Below are positions 41,608-51,118 of a DNA stretch of 64,000 bases, piece by piece. This DNA is from Burkholderiales bacterium. GTDB taxonomy: Bacteria > Pseudomonadota > Gammaproteobacteria > Burkholderiales > SG8-41. Within the stretch, counting starts at the first letter, position 1, and each line of letters starts with the position of its first letter. The stretch is taken from the NCBI GenBank assembly GCA_036262035.1, contig DATAJS010000005.1, positions 226,110-290,109 of the forward strand. Reading direction: 5' to 3'. Under the pieces are notes generated by a model. That model did no database searches, was not told the DNA's origin, and was given only the letters and a program-made list of their open reading frames with translations. The position numbers were made by a program, and so were the translations under genes.

Positions 41608-43755
41608 CTACGCCGCGGTCGCGCTCGACAGCAGTTGCAGCAGCCGGTCCTGCGAATTGACGCGCCTGGCGCCGCCCGCGGCGGCCTGCTCGTAGGCGCC
41701 GTCCTGCGCCATGATCCAGGTGAGGTCGGTGTCCTCGAGATAGGCGGTGAGACCTTCGGCGATGACGCGCTTCCTGAGCCTGGGATCGAATATCGGAAAA
41801 CACACTTCGACGCGGCGGAACATGTTGCGCGGCATCCAGTCCGCGCTGGAGAGATAGACGTTCTCCTCGCCGTTGTTGTGGAAGTAGAAGATGCGCGAGT
41901 GCTCGAGGAAGCGCCCGACGATGGAGCGGACGCGGATGCGCTCGGACACGCCGGGGATGCCGGGACGCAGCGCGCACACGCCGCGCACGATGAGGTCGAT
42001 CTCGACGCCCGCCGTCGACGCGTCGTAGAGCGCGGCGATCACCGCCGGCTCGAGCAGCGCGTTCATCTTCGCGATGATGCGCCCGGGCCTGCCGGCGCGC
42101 GCGTGGGCGATCTCGTTGTTGATCGCGCGCAGCAGATTCTTGTGCAGGTTGAACGGCGCCTGCCAGAGGTGCTGGAGCTTGGTCGCCTTCCCCAGACCCG
42201 TGAGCTGGGTGAAGATGTCGTTGACGTCGGCGCCGATCTCCTCGTTCGCGGTGAGCAGGCCGAAATCGGTGTAGAGCCGGGTCGTGCGGGCATGGTAGTT
42301 CCCCGTCGACAGGTGCACGTAGCGCCTGAGCAGGCCGTCCTCGCGTCTCACCACCATCAGCATCTTGGCGTGCGTCTTGTAGCCGACCACGCCGTACACG
42401 ACGTGCGCGCCGACCTCTTCGAGGCGCTGCGCCCAGTTGATGTTCGCTTCCTCGTCGAAGCGCGCCATCAGCTCGAGCACGACCGTGACCTCCTTGCCGC
42501 TCTTCGCCGCGGCGATGAGGATGTCCATGAGCTCGGACTCGGCGCCGGTGCGGTACACCGTCTGCTTGATCGCGACGACGTTCGGATCGCGCGCGGCCTG
42601 CTGCAGGAACTCCACCACGGGCGCGAACGATTGATACGGGTGGTGCAGCAGCACGTCGTTCGCGCGCAGCGTCTCGAAGATGTCCGCCCCCGCGCGCTTG
42701 ACGCCGGGCACGCCGGGCGCGAACGCGGGGAACTTGAGGTCCGGCCGGTCGACGCCGTCGGGCACGTTCATCAGCCGCACGAGGTTCACCGGTCCGTCGA
42801 CGCAATACAGGTCCTGCTCGGTGAGGCAGAACTGGTTGAGCAGGAAGTCGACGATGTGGCGCGGGCAGTTGTCGGCGACCTCCAGCCGCACCTCGTCGCC
42901 GAACTGGCGCTGCGGCAGGCCGCCGCGCAGCGCGGTGCGCAGGTCCTTCACCTCTTCCTCGTCGACGAAGAGCTCGCTGTTGCGCGTGAGGCGGAACTGG
43001 TAGCAGTCGACCACCTTCATGCCGGAGAAGAGCTCGGAGACGTGCGTGTGCAGGATGGACGACAGGAAAACGAAGTCGTATTCGCGGGTCGCGACGTCGG
43101 CGGGCAGGCGGATGATGCGCGGGAGCACGCGCGGCGCCTGCACGATCGCGGTGCCGGAGTTGCGTCCGAACGCATCCTTGCCTTCGAGCTCGACCGCGAA
43201 GTTGAGGCTCTTGTTGAGCACGCGCGGGAACGGGTGCGCGGGGTCGAGCCCGATCGGCGTGAGCACGGGCATGACCTGCCGCAGGAAATAATCCTTGATC
43301 CACGCGGCCTGCTCTTTGGTGAACTCGCCGCGGCGCAGGAAGCGTATGCCTTCGGCTTCGAGCCTGGGCAGGATCTCGTTGTTGAGCAATGCATACTGCG
43401 CGCTCACCAGCGCGTGCGCTTGCACGGCGACCTGCTCGAAGACCTGCTGCGGGCGGATGCGGTCGGGACCGGCGGCGGGCGTCCCGGCTTCGATCTCGGC
43501 GTGCAGACCCGCGACGCGGATCTCGAAGAACTCGTCGAGGTTGCTGCTGACGATGCAGAGGAACTTCAGCCGCTCGAGCAGCGGGTAGTTCCCGTTCTCG
43601 GCCTGGGCGAGCACCCGCCGGGTGAACGCAAGCTGCCCGAGCTCGCGGTTGAGGTACAGGTGCGGGCCGGCTTTGGGATGCTTCGCCGGCGCCGCCGTGT
43701 CGGCGGACAGCGAATCGGCGAGCAGTCCGGGCAGTCCTGCGGGATCCATGTCCAT
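41608..43755 (-). CDS. ppk: Polyphosphate kinase 1
   Basis: 715-residue membrane-associated kinase that builds polyphosphate from ATP. The four-domain PPK1 layout is clear: an N-terminal YLNRELGQLAFTRRVLAQA segment, the head domain (ERLKFLCIVSSNLDEFFEIRVAGL), LLHHPYQSFAPVVEFLQQAA, IKQTVYRTG, and the catalytic phospholipase D-like domains with the autophosphorylated histidine in RYVHLSTGNYHARTTRLYTD and the second site LSSADWMPRNM. I use the ATG at 43755, one base after the pstB stop; the frame extends to 43842 but overlaps pstB. It belongs to the pstSCAB-ppk-sixA run. Confidence 0.96.
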   Translation of the reverse strand: MDMDPAGLPGLLADSLSADTAAPAKHPKAGPHLYLNRELGQLAFTRRVLAQAENGNYPLLERLKFLCIVSSNLDEFFEIRVAGLHAEIEAGTPAAGPDRIRPQQVFEQVAVQAHALVSAQYALLNNEILPRLEAEGIRFLRRGEFTKEQAAWIKDYFLRQVMPVLTPIGLDPAHPFPRVLNKSLNFAVELEGKDAFGRNSGTAIVQAPRVLPRIIRLPADVATREYDFVFLSSILHTHVSELFSGMKVVDCYQFRLTRNSELFVDEEEVKDLRTALRGGLPQRQFGDEVRLEVADNCPRHIVDFLLNQFCLTEQDLYCVDGPVNLVRLMNVPDGVDRPDLKFPAFAPGVPGVKRAGADIFETLRANDVLLHHPYQSFAPVVEFLQQAARDPNVVAIKQTVYRTGAESELMDILIAAAKSGKEVTVVLELMARFDEEANINWAQRLEEVGAHVVYGVVGYKTHAKMLMVVRREDGLLRRYVHLSTGNYHARTTRLYTDFGLLTANEEIGADVNDIFTQLTGLGKATKLQHLWQAPFNLHKNLLRAINNEIAHARAGRPGRIIAKMNALLEPAVIAALYDASTAGVEIDLIVRGVCALRPGIPGVSERIRVRSIVGRFLEHSRIFYFHNNGEENVYLSSADWMPRNMFRRVEVCFPIFDPRLRKRVIAEGLTAYLEDTDLTWIMAQDGAYEQAAAGGARRVNSQDRLLQLLSSATAA

Positions 43756-43756
43756 G

Positions 43757-44563
43757 TCAGCCGAAACGACCGGTGATGTAGTCCTCAGTCTCTCTCTTCT
43801 GAGGCTTGATGAAAAGGCTGTCTGTTCGCCCGACCTCGACAAGCTCGCCCAAGTACATGTAGGCGGTGTAATCGGATACCCGGGCGGCCTGCTGCATATT
43901 GTGCGTCACGATCACGATCGTGAAGTCGCGCTTCAGCTCCCCGATCAGCTCTTCGATGCGGGCGGTCGAGATGGGGTCCAGGGCCGAGGTCGGCTCGTCC
44001 AGCAGCAGGACCTCGGGCTTTACCGCAATGCAGCGCGCGATGCACAGGCGCTGCTGCTGTCCTCCTGAAAGACTCGTGCCGCCCTGGCGCAGCTTGTCCT
44101 TGACCTCGTCCCACAGCGCGCCCTTGCGCAGCGCCCACTCCACCCGCTCGTCCATCGCGGAGCGCGAGAGCTTCTCGTGCATCGAGACGCCGAACGCGAT
44201 GTTGTCGTAGATCGTCATCGGGAACGGGGTCGGCTTCTGGAACACCATGCCGACGCGCGCGCGCAGGTCGATGAGATCGACGTCGCGATCGAGGATGTTG
44301 CGGCCGTCCAGCGTGAGCTGCCCTTGCGCGCGCTGCTCCGGATAGAGCTCGTACATGCGGTTGAACGCGCGCAGCAGCGTCGACTTGCCGCAGCCGGAGG
44401 GGCCGATGAAGGCGGTGACGCGGCGCTTGTAGATGTCCAGGTCGATGTTCTTGAGCGCGTGAAACCGGCCGTAATAGAAGTTGAAGTTCCGTGCGGCGAT
44501 CTGCACGGTCTCCTTCAGCGGCTCTACGGTGCGCTGGGCTATGGCGAACGCCGGTGCGCTCAT
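43757..44563 (-). CDS. pstB: Phosphate ABC transporter ATPase PstB
   Basis: 268-residue ABC ATPase energising phosphate uptake. Walker A is [20 protein letters not shown], followed by the Q-loop [18 protein letters not shown], signature [16 protein letters not shown], Walker [14 protein letters not shown] and switch [25 protein letters not shown], the last being a PstB fingerprint. Start at 44563 overlaps pstA by 4 nt (ATGA). Regulation is likely through the Pho box before pstS, and PhoU is expected to act on this complex. Confidence 0.98.
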   Translation of the reverse strand: MSAPAFAIAQRTVEPLKETVQIAARNFNFYYGRFHALKNIDLDIYKRRVTAFIGPSGCGKSTLLRAFNRMYELYPEQRAQGQLTLDGRNILDRDVDLIDLRARVGMVFQKPTPFPMTIYDNIAFGVSMHEKLSRSAMDERVEWALRKGALWDEVKDKLRQGGTSLSGGQQQRLCIARCIAVKPEVLLLDEPTSALDPISTARIEELIGELKRDFTIVIVTHNMQQAARVSDYTAYMYLGELVEVGRTDSLFIKPQKRETEDYITGRFG

Positions 44564-45399
44564 TGCTTCAGACCTTCCTTGAACATGACGCGTGCGAGCA
44601 CGTTGAGCAGCAGCACGCCGGCGGTGATGAGGAACACGCCGGCCCACGCGAGCTGCTGCCAGTCCTGGAACGGGCTCATCGCGAACTTGAATATGGTGAC
44701 CGGCAGGTTGGCCATCGGATCGGCGAGGCTCACGCTCCAGAACTGGTTCGAGAGCGCGGTGAAGAGCAGCGGCGCGGTCTCGCCGGCGATGCGCGCGACC
44801 GCGAGCAGCACGCCGGTGACGATGCCGGCGCGCGCGGCCCGGGCCGTCACCAGCGTGACGACTTTCCATTTCTGCGCGCCGAGCGCGAAGACCGCTTCGC
44901 GCAGGCTGTCGGGTACGAGGATCAGCATGTTCTCGGTCGTCCTCACGACGACCGGAACGACGATCAGCGCCAGCGCGGCGACACCCGCAAGGCCGGAGAA
45001 GGTCTTCATCTGCGCCACCATGATCGCGTAGATGAACAGACCGATCACGATCGACGGCGCGGAGAGCAGGATGTCGTTGACGAACCGCGTCGACGCACCG
45101 AGCCAGCCGCGCTGTCCGTACTCGGCGAGATAGATGCCCGCGAGCATGCCGATCGGCGTGCCGATGAGGCTCGCCGCGCCGACCATGATCAGGCTGCCGG
45201 CGATCGCGTTCGCCAGGCCGCCTTCACTGCCGGGCGGCGGGGTCATCTTCGTAAAGAGATCGAGGGAGAGACCGCCGACGCCGAGACGGATCACCTCGAT
45301 CAGGATCCAGGCGAGCCAGAAGAGCCCGAACGCCATCGCGCCGAGCGAAGCGCCGAGCGCGATCCGGTTGACGAGCTTGCGCCGTCCATGGAGCGTCAT
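44560..45399 (-). CDS. pstA: Phosphate ABC transporter permease PstA
   Basis: 279-residue inner-membrane permease with about six helices. It shows [44 protein letters not shown], typical of PstA, and the ABC-contact EAA loop [54 protein letters not shown]. It forms the channel with PstC. It overlaps pstB and pstC by 4 nt on both sides, so the permease and ATPase genes are tightly coupled. Confidence 0.97.
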   Translation of the reverse strand: MTLHGRRKLVNRIALGASLGAMAFGLFWLAWILIEVIRLGVGGLSLDLFTKMTPPPGSEGGLANAIAGSLIMVGAASLIGTPIGMLAGIYLAEYGQRGWLGASTRFVNDILLSAPSIVIGLFIYAIMVAQMKTFSGLAGVAALALIVVPVVVRTTENMLILVPDSLREAVFALGAQKWKVVTLVTARAARAGIVTGVLLAVARIAGETAPLLFTALSNQFWSVSLADPMANLPVTIFKFAMSPFQDWQQLAWAGVFLITAGVLLLNVLARVMFKEGLKQ

Positions 45400-46418
45400 G
45401 CGCGCGCCCCTTCGGTGCGGCTCAATCGCGACAGCAGCAGCTTGGAGGCGGCGAGCACGAGAAAGGTGATGAAGAAGAGGATCAGGCCGAGCTCGATCAG
45501 CGCGGACGAATGCAGGCCGGGGTTCGCTTCCTGGAACTCGTTGGCGAGGGCCGAGGTGATGCTGTTGCCGGGACTGAAGAGCGACGCGTTCGACAGGAAG
45601 TTGGTGTTGCCGATGACGAAGGTCACCGCCATCGTCTCGCCGAGCGCGCGTCCGAGGCCGAGCATGACGCCGCCGATCACGCCGACCCTGGTGTACGAGA
45701 GCACCACCTTCCACGTCACTTCCCAGGTGGTCGCGCCGAGCGCGTACGCCGATTCCTTCAGCATCGCCGGCGTCACGAGAAACACGTCGCGCATCACCGC
45801 CGCGATGAACGGGATGATCATGATCGCGAGGATGACACCGGCGGTGAGCAGGCCGATGCCGAGCGGCGGTCCGCGGAAGAGCACGCCGATGCCGGGCAGC
45901 CGGCCGAGCGTGGCGGCGAGCGCCGGCTCGACGTACTGACCGAACAGCGGCGCGAATACGAGCAGGCCCCACATGCCGTAGACGATGCTCGGGATCGCGG
46001 CGAGCAGCTCGATCGCGGTGCCGAGCGGACGGCGCAGCCAGCGCGGCGAGAGCTCGGTCAGGAAGAGCGCGATGCCGAAGCTCACCGGAACGGCGATGAT
46101 CAGCGCGATCGCCGAGGTGACGAGCGTGCCGTAGATCGGCACGAGCGCGCCGAAGCGGTCCGCCGGCGGGTTCCACTCGGACTGCCACAGGAACGAAAGT
46201 CCGAACTTCTCGATCGTCGGCCACGAGGCGACGATCAGCGAAACGATGATGCCGACGAGCGTGAGCAGCGTGACGACGGCGAAGAAACGGGCGAGGTTGA
46301 AGAACAGCGCGTCGGCAAGCGCGGAGCGGCGGCGCGGCATGCGGGGAGTGGGTGACGGCCGGTCGACGAATTCGCGGTCGGGAGCGCGTGCATCGGGGTG
46401 TGCGACGGTGGCGTGCAT
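45396..46418 (-). CDS. pstC: Phosphate ABC transporter permease PstC
   Basis: 340-residue inner-membrane permease. A long N-terminal cytoplasmic stretch rich in Pro and Arg precedes TM1 ([21 protein letters not shown]), then [48 protein letters not shown], the family signature. The EAA loop is [46 protein letters not shown]. It is separated from pstS by 92 nt holding a strong hairpin, and overlaps pstA by 4 nt. Confidence 0.97.
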   Translation of the reverse strand: MHATVAHPDARAPDREFVDRPSPTPRMPRRRSALADALFFNLARFFAVVTLLTLVGIIVSLIVASWPTIEKFGLSFLWQSEWNPPADRFGALVPIYGTLVTSAIALIIAVPVSFGIALFLTELSPRWLRRPLGTAIELLAAIPSIVYGMWGLLVFAPLFGQYVEPALAATLGRLPGIGVLFRGPPLGIGLLTAGVILAIMIIPFIAAVMRDVFLVTPAMLKESAYALGATTWEVTWKVVLSYTRVGVIGGVMLGLGRALGETMAVTFVIGNTNFLSNASLFSPGNSITSALANEFQEANPGLHSSALIELGLILFFITFLVLAASKLLLSRLSRTEGARA

Positions 46419-46447
46419 GTCATCTCTTCTCGGATTGCACGTGGAAG

Positions 46448-46473
46448 CGGCGCCGGTGTCTCCACCGGCGCCG
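46448..46473. terminator. Strong hairpin between pstS and pstC
   Basis: Perfect 11-bp stem CGGCGCCGGTG / CACCGGCGCCG with a 4-nt loop and no T run. It probably attenuates readthrough or protects the pstS 3' end so that the binding protein is made in excess. Confidence 0.75.
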
Positions 46474-46510
46474 GGATTGCGCAGTGAAACGATCTGCTGC
46501 CGAAGCGCGT

Positions 46511-47557
46511 TTATTTAGCGGCCGCCCACAATGATTTGCCCGAGCCGTCCCTGATGCCGGCCGCCCATGCGCCTCGCACGAGCTTCACGACGGTGTCGGG
46601 CATCGGCACGTAGTCGAGATCCAGCGCGAGCTTGTCGCCGTTTTCGTAGGCCCAGTTGAAGAACTTGAGCACTTCCGCGGTCTGCTGCGCCTTCTCGGCG
46701 TTCTTGTGGAGCAGGATGAACGTCGCGCCGCTGATCGGCCAGCTCTCCTTGCCCTGCTGATTCGTCAGGATCTCGTAGAAAGCGGACTTGCTCCAGTCGG
46801 CGCCCGCGGCGGCGGCCTTGAACGCGCTGTCGCTCGGGCTGACGTAAGCGCCGGCGGCGTTCTGCATCAGGGTGTGCGCGAGCTTGTTCTGCCTGGCATA
46901 CGCGTATTCGACGTAGCCGATCGAGCCCGGGACACGCGACACGAACGCCGCGACGCCTTCGTTGCCCTTGCCGCCGAGACCCACCGGCCACTGCACCGAC
47001 TGGCCTTCGCCGACTTTCTGCTTCCACTCGGGGTTCACCTTGGAGAGGTAGTTGGTGAAGATGAACGTCGTGCCCGAGCCGTCGGCGCGGCGCACCACGC
47101 CGATCGCCTGGTTGGGAAGCTGCTTGCCGGGATTCAGCTCGGCGATCGCCTTGTCGTTCCAGTTCACGATCTTGCCGAGGTAGATGTCGCCGAGGACCTG
47201 GCCGTTCAGGCGGATCTCGCCCGGTTTGATACCCGGGACGTTAACGACCGGTACGACGCCGCCGATGACGGTCGGGAACTGCACGAGACCGTCCTTGTCG
47301 AGCTCCTGCGGGCTGAGCGGCGCGTCGGACGCGCCGAAGTCGACCGTTCTCGCCTTGATCTGCCGGATTCCGCCCGACGAGCCGATCGACTGGTAGTTGA
47401 CGCGGTTGCCGGTCGCCTTCGCGTAGGCCTCGGCCCATTTCGCGTAAACGGGCGCCGGGAAGGAGGCGCCGGCGCCCGTGAGGTCAGCCGCTTGCGCAAG
47501 CGGCGCGACCGCCAGCAAGGCAGCCGCAAGTAACTGTTTCGTAGAGACGAAACGCAT
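46511..47557 (-). CDS. pstS: Phosphate-binding periplasmic protein PstS
   Basis: 348-residue binding protein with a signal peptide ending [14 protein letters not shown]. The PstS motifs are [22 protein letters not shown] at the mature start, [13 protein letters not shown] (phosphate-binding Ser/Gly), [16 protein letters not shown], the [23 protein letters not shown] loop, and IGYVEYAYA. It captures phosphate for PstCAB. First gene of the pst-ppk-sixA run; upstream is a Pho box whose spacing to the -10 equals that of phoB. Confidence 0.97.
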   Translation of the reverse strand: MRFVSTKQLLAAALLAVAPLAQAADLTGAGASFPAPVYAKWAEAYAKATGNRVNYQSIGSSGGIRQIKARTVDFGASDAPLSPQELDKDGLVQFPTVIGGVVPVVNVPGIKPGEIRLNGQVLGDIYLGKIVNWNDKAIAELNPGKQLPNQAIGVVRRADGSGTTFIFTNYLSKVNPEWKQKVGEGQSVQWPVGLGGKGNEGVAAFVSRVPGSIGYVEYAYARQNKLAHTLMQNAAGAYVSPSDSAFKAAAAGADWSKSAFYEILTNQQGKESWPISGATFILLHKNAEKAQQTAEVLKFFNWAYENGDKLALDLDYVPMPDTVVKLVRGAWAAGIRDGSGKSLWAAAK

Positions 47558-47589
47558 GTTTTCACCGTGTGGTCATGATCGAAGGCGCC

Positions 47590-47623
47590 AGTGTATGCAG
47601 CCTGTGTGACAGGAAAATTACAC
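47590..47623 (-). promoter_or_regulatory. Pho box and -10 of pstS
   Basis: Minus strand: GTGTAAT, TTTC, CTGTCAC (47623-47606), with 5/7 and 7/7 matches to the CTGTCAT/C half-sites, then 10 nt and TACACT (47595-47590). The leader to the ATG is about 30 nt. Confidence 0.75.
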
Positions 47624-47627
47624 AGAC

Positions 47628-47717
47628 GAATCGGGGTCAGACCCCGATTTTTTTATCCTTTGTTTTCAGTGCGCGAGGCCTGTTTCGAGGGGCTGAATCG
47701 GGGTCTGTCCCCGATTT
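47628..47717. repeat. Two AATCGGGGTC palindromes in the pstS/reductase divergent region
   Basis: AATCGGGGTC AG ACCCCGATT followed by a T run at 47629-47654, and AATCGGGGTCTGTCCCCGATT at 47696-47716. The first looks like a terminator on the plus strand, but no rightward gene ends there. Confidence 0.75.
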
Positions 47718-47762
47718 CGGCCGGTTCAAGAATGCGTCCCGGCGGCCGTTACACCGGGTGCA

Positions 47763-47776
47763 CCCCGTCGACGGGG
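47763..47776. promoter_or_regulatory. 14-bp perfect palindrome before the reductase gene
   Basis: CCCCGTCGACGGGG lies 25 nt before the ATG. It could be an operator or part of a leader hairpin; there is no factor to assign. Confidence 0.4.
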
Positions 47777-47801
47777 CCATCCATCATTGAGGAAGAGAAC
47801 G

Positions 47802-48821
47802 ATGAGAATCTGTGTAGTCGGCGCCGGCGCCATCGGCGGCTATCTCGCGGTCCTGTTCGCGAAAGCCGGTCACGAAGTCACGGTGATCGCGCGCGGCGTG
47901 CACCTCGCCGCCATCCGCGAAAACGGCCTCACGCTGCTCGACCACGACGGCAGCCAGATCGGCTGCGAGCGCGTCAAAGCGACCTCGCGCATCGCCGAGG
48001 CGGGCGTGCAGGATCTGGTGCTGCTCACGGTCAAGGCGCACCAGGTCGCGCCGATCGCCGACGACCTCGCGTCGCTCTTCCATGACGAGACGGTCGTCAT
48101 CCCGATGCAGAACGGCATCCCGTTCTGGTATTTCCAGCGCCACGGCGGCGAGCTCGAAGGCACGACGGTCGAGTCGGTCGATCCGGACGGCATCTGCGCC
48201 ACGGCGGTCGACCCGCGCCGCATCCTCGGCTGCGTCGTCTATCCCGCGACCACGATGGTGGCGCCGGGCGTCATCAAGCACATCGAAGGCAACCGCTTCC
48301 CGCTCGGCGAGCTCGACGGCACCGAGAGCGAGCGCGTCCAATCGATCACGCAGGTGTTCGTCGAGGCGGGACTGAAATCGCCCGTGCTGACCGACATCCG
48401 CTCGGAGATCTGGCTCAAGCTGTGGGGCAATCTCTCGTTCAACCCGATCAGCGCGCTGACGCACTCGACGCTGGTCGACCTCTGCCAGCACCCGCTCGCC
48501 CGCGAGCTCGCGCGCAACATGATGCTCGAAGCGCAGGCGGTGGCCGAGAAGCTCGGCCGCACGCTGCGCGTGACGGTCGACCGCCGCATCGAAGGCGCGG
48601 AGCGCGTCGGCAAGCACAAGACGTCGATGCTGCAGGACGTCGAAGCGGGCCGCGATCCGGAGATCGATCCGCTCGTCGGCTCGGTGATCGAGCTCGGCCG
48701 CCTCGTCGGCGTGCCGACGCCGAACATCAGCGCGGTCTACGCGTGCGTGAAGCTGCTGTCGTCGACGATGTCGGCGGGGAAGGGCGCGGTGCGTCTCGCG
48801 CCGCTCGCTCGAGCAGCGTAA
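47802..48821 (+). CDS. Ketopantoate reductase-family oxidoreductase
   Basis: 339-residue NADPH-dependent reductase of the PanE/ApbA family. The Rossmann motif is RICVVGAGAIGGYLAVLFAKAGHEVTVIAR at the N-terminus. VLLTVKAHQV supplies the catalytic-type lysine, PMQNGIPFWYF the NG motif, and WLKLWGNLSFNPISALTHSTL the C-terminal substrate helix. The ATG at 47802 follows GAGGAAG by 5 nt; a TTG at 47787 would add five residues. PanE makes pantoate for CoA, but many paralogues with the QNGIPFWYF variant occur in catabolic settings, so I leave the symbol blank. Confidence 0.88.
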   Translation: MRICVVGAGAIGGYLAVLFAKAGHEVTVIARGVHLAAIRENGLTLLDHDGSQIGCERVKATSRIAEAGVQDLVLLTVKAHQVAPIADDLASLFHDETVVIPMQNGIPFWYFQRHGGELEGTTVESVDPDGICATAVDPRRILGCVVYPATTMVAPGVIKHIEGNRFPLGELDGTESERVQSITQVFVEAGLKSPVLTDIRSEIWLKLWGNLSFNPISALTHSTLVDLCQHPLARELARNMMLEAQAVAEKLGRTLRVTVDRRIEGAERVGKHKTSMLQDVEAGRDPEIDPLVGSVIELGRLVGVPTPNISAVYACVKLLSSTMSAGKGAVRLAPLARAA

Positions 48822-48832
48822 GCACGCGGCTC

Positions 48833-49068
48833 GTCATTCCCGCGAAAGCGTCCGCCGTCATTCCCGCGAAGGCAGCCGCCGTCATTCCCGCGAAGGCGGC
48901 CGCCGTCATTCCCGCGAAGGCAGCCGCCGTCATTCCCGCGAAGGCAGCCGCCGTCATTCCCGCGAAGGCAGCCGCCGTCATTCCCGCGAAGGCGGGAATC
49001 CATTTTGAACCGTCAAAGGTCAAAATGGATTCCCGATCATTTCGCGCTCGCGCGCGGTCGGGAATGAC
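48833..49068. repeat. REP-like element copy 4 with a six-unit 24-bp tandem array
   Basis: Six contiguous 24-bp units (starts 48833, 48857, 48881, 48905, 48929, 48953), consensus GTCATTCCCGCGAAGGCAGC then CGCC, run straight into a complete element (48977-49068) of the same GTCATTCCCGCG family. Units 4-6 are identical. It lies between convergent genes; the minus-strand ORF over it is a repeat artefact. Confidence 0.95.
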
Positions 49069-49074
49069 GGTTTC

Positions 49075-49950
49075 CTAAACGTCCCCGGCTTCGAGACGCT
49101 TGCGGATCTCCGCAAGCTCCTTGCGCCGCTTCGCGTCGACCTTCGGATAGCTCATCGGGATCGCCTCCAGCGCTTCGATGAGGATCTTCGACACGATGAG
49201 CCGCGCATTGTGCTTGTCGTCGGCGGGGACGACATACCACGGCGCGTGCTTGACGCTCGTCTCGCCGAGGCACGCCTCGTACGCTTTCATGTAGTCGTCC
49301 CAGTACGCCCGCTCGGTCAGATCGCCCTCGTTGAATTTCCAGTTCTTGTCGGCCTCGTCGAGGCGCGCGAGGAAGCGCTCTCTCTGCTCCTCCTTCGACA
49401 GGTGCAGGAAGATCTTCACGATGCGCGTGCCGCCGGCGTAGAGGTGCTTCTCGAAGTCGCGGATCGAGCGATAGCGCTTGCTCCAGACGTCCTTGCCGTC
49501 GGCTTCCTTCGGCAGCGACTGCGCCTCGAGCAGCTCGCGGTGCACGCGCACGATCAGCACTTCCTCGTAATACGAGCGGTTGAAGATGCCGATGTGCCCT
49601 CGCCCCGGCAGCTGCTGTGAGGCTTGCCACAGGAAGTCGTGCTTCAGCGCCTCCGGTCCGGGGTGTTTGAAGCTGTAGACCACACACCCCTGCGGATTGA
49701 CGCCCGACATCACGTGCTTGATCGCGCCGTCCTTGCCGGCCGCGTCCATCGCCTGGAACATGACGAGCAGCGCGTAGCGGTGATCGGCATAGAGCACCGG
49801 CTGCAGCTCGCTCAGCTTGCCGACGTGCTCGGCGAGTTGCTTTTCGTAATCGTCCTCGGAGCCGTAGTACTTCTTCACCTTCGTCGGCCATTTCGAAAGG
49901 TCGACTTTGTCGCCGCGCTTCACACGGTAATCGCCGGTCTTGATCTTCAC
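49075..49950 (-). CDS. ppk2: Polyphosphate kinase 2
   Basis: 291-residue PPK2-family kinase, which uses polyphosphate to phosphorylate nucleotides (or the reverse). Walker A-like [23 protein letters not shown] lies near residue 65, followed by [29 protein letters not shown] (Walker B region), the lid [32 protein letters not shown] and [23 protein letters not shown] chose the GTG at 49950, preceded by GGGAGAG; the frame to 50181 is non-coding in character. Short single-domain length suggests a class I or III enzyme. It complements ppk and ppx in the polyphosphate network. Confidence 0.94.
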   Translation of the reverse strand: MKIKTGDYRVKRGDKVDLSKWPTKVKKYYGSEDDYEKQLAEHVGKLSELQPVLYADHRYALLVMFQAMDAAGKDGAIKHVMSGVNPQGCVVYSFKHPGPEALKHDFLWQASQQLPGRGHIGIFNRSYYEEVLIVRVHRELLEAQSLPKEADGKDVWSKRYRSIRDFEKHLYAGGTRIVKIFLHLSKEEQRERFLARLDEADKNWKFNEGDLTERAYWDDYMKAYEACLGETSVKHAPWYVVPADDKHNARLIVSKILIEALEAIPMSYPKVDAKRRKELAEIRKRLEAGDV

Positions 49951-50212
49951 GCGTGTCGCTCTCCCTCGGTCGGTCCTGCCCAAGGGTATACCAGGGCGCG
50001 ATCGTCCCGGCGCCGCCTTCGACTTTCGTGACGCCTCAAGCGTTTTGCGGAACGTGCCGTAACGGGGGATGGCGCCGGTGCGCGGCGAGGATGCTGCGCA
50101 GCAACCAATGACGATATCATCGACCCTTTGCGGTCTTACGCATCGTCCTAGGCAAGGAACCCGGCAAATTGTTCCATCCATTTGCAGCAGCCGTGCCCGG
50201 AGTCATCCCCCA

Positions 50213-51118
50213 GTGACAGCGCTGCTCGCAGCGGGCCTGCTGCTGGCGGTAGCGGCGGCAATCGCGGTCGCGGTCGTGCTGCTGCGGGCCGCCCGCGCCG
50301 AGCGGGCGAGACATGCGGCGGCGATCGGGGAGCTCCAAGCCGCGCTGGCGCGGCGCGACAGCGAGATCGAGTGCGCGAAGCAGGAGCTCGCGCGGCGCGC
50401 CGCGGAGATCGAGTCGGTGAGCAAGGAGCTCCAGACGTTTGCGTATTCGGTGTCACACGACCTGCGCGCGCCGCTGCGCCACATCGGCGGCTACGTGCAG
50501 CTTCTCACTCAGGCGCTCGATGACAGGCTCGACGAAGAGCCGCGGCGTTACCTCAACGTCGTCGTGCAGGCGAGCCGCCAGATGGGCGAGCTCATCGACG
50601 CGCTGCTGTCGTTCTCGCGCTTGTCGCGCGCCGCCATGAGCCCCGCGCGCGTGGCTCCGCGTGAGGTCGTCGATGCGGTCATCGCCGGGCTGGAGGCGGA
50701 CACGCGCGGACGCGACATCGAATGGCGGATCGGCGAGCTTCCGCTCGTCGAGGCCGACCCCGCGATGCTGAAGACCGTCTACGCCAACCTCATCGGCAAC
50801 GCCGTCAAGTACACCGCCCGCCGCGAGCGGGCGGTCGTCGAGATCGGCGCCGACGCGCCCCAGGACGGGCGAGCGGTGCTCTACGTGCGCGACAACGGCG
50901 TAGGCTTCGACATGGCCTACGCCGATCGCCTGTTCGGGATTTTCCAGCGCCTGCACCCGCCCGAGGAGTTCGAAGGCACAGGTACCGGGCTTGCCACGGT
51001 ACAGCGCATCATCGCCCGGCACGGCGGGCGCGTGTGGGCGCAGGCCACACCGGGCGAAGGGGCCGCGTTCTATTTCACCTTCGCCATGCCTGCAGAATCC
51101 GACCTCAACCAAGAATGA
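50213..51118 (+). CDS. Sensor histidine kinase, partner of the LOV/GGDEF/EAL protein
   Basis: About 301-residue kinase from the GTG at 50213 (CGGAG ten nt before); an ATG at 50108 is possible but the extra 35 residues look non-coding. One N-terminal hydrophobic helix (TALLAAGLLLAVAAAIAVAVVLLRA) and a coiled coil (about 25-75) precede HisKA with YSVSHDLRAPLRHIGGYVQLL. The HATPase has NLIGNAVKYTAR, VRDNGVGFD and a GTGTGLATVQRI G-box, of the phytochrome-kinase style. It has no sensor domain of its own. The stop overlaps the next gene (ATGA), whose N-terminal receiver is the obvious phosphate acceptor. Confidence 0.88.
   Translation: MTALLAAGLLLAVAAAIAVAVVLLRAARAERARHAAAIGELQAALARRDSEIECAKQELARRAAEIESVSKELQTFAYSVSHDLRAPLRHIGGYVQLLTQALDDRLDEEPRRYLNVVVQASRQMGELIDALLSFSRLSRAAMSPARVAPREVVDAVIAGLEADTRGRDIEWRIGELPLVEADPAMLKTVYANLIGNAVKYTARRERAVVEIGADAPQDGRAVLYVRDNGVGFDMAYADRLFGIFQRLHPPEEFEGTGTGLATVQRIIARHGGRVWAQATPGEGAAFYFTFAMPAESDLNQE

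Noticed and set aside
47628-47654. Ordinary rho-independent terminator on the plus strand
   Set aside because: Shape fits, but no rightward gene ends before it and a sister palindrome without a T run lies 40 nt on, so I list it as a repeat.
48833-48976. Possible CRISPR array
   Set aside because: The 24-bp units are contiguous with no spacers, and they match the arm of an adjacent REP-like element; no cas genes are present.
48727-49023. Minus-strand ORF with regular GMTAAAFA repeats
   Set aside because: It is the translation of the 24-bp tandem repeat; it overlaps the reductase 3' end and has no ribosome site.
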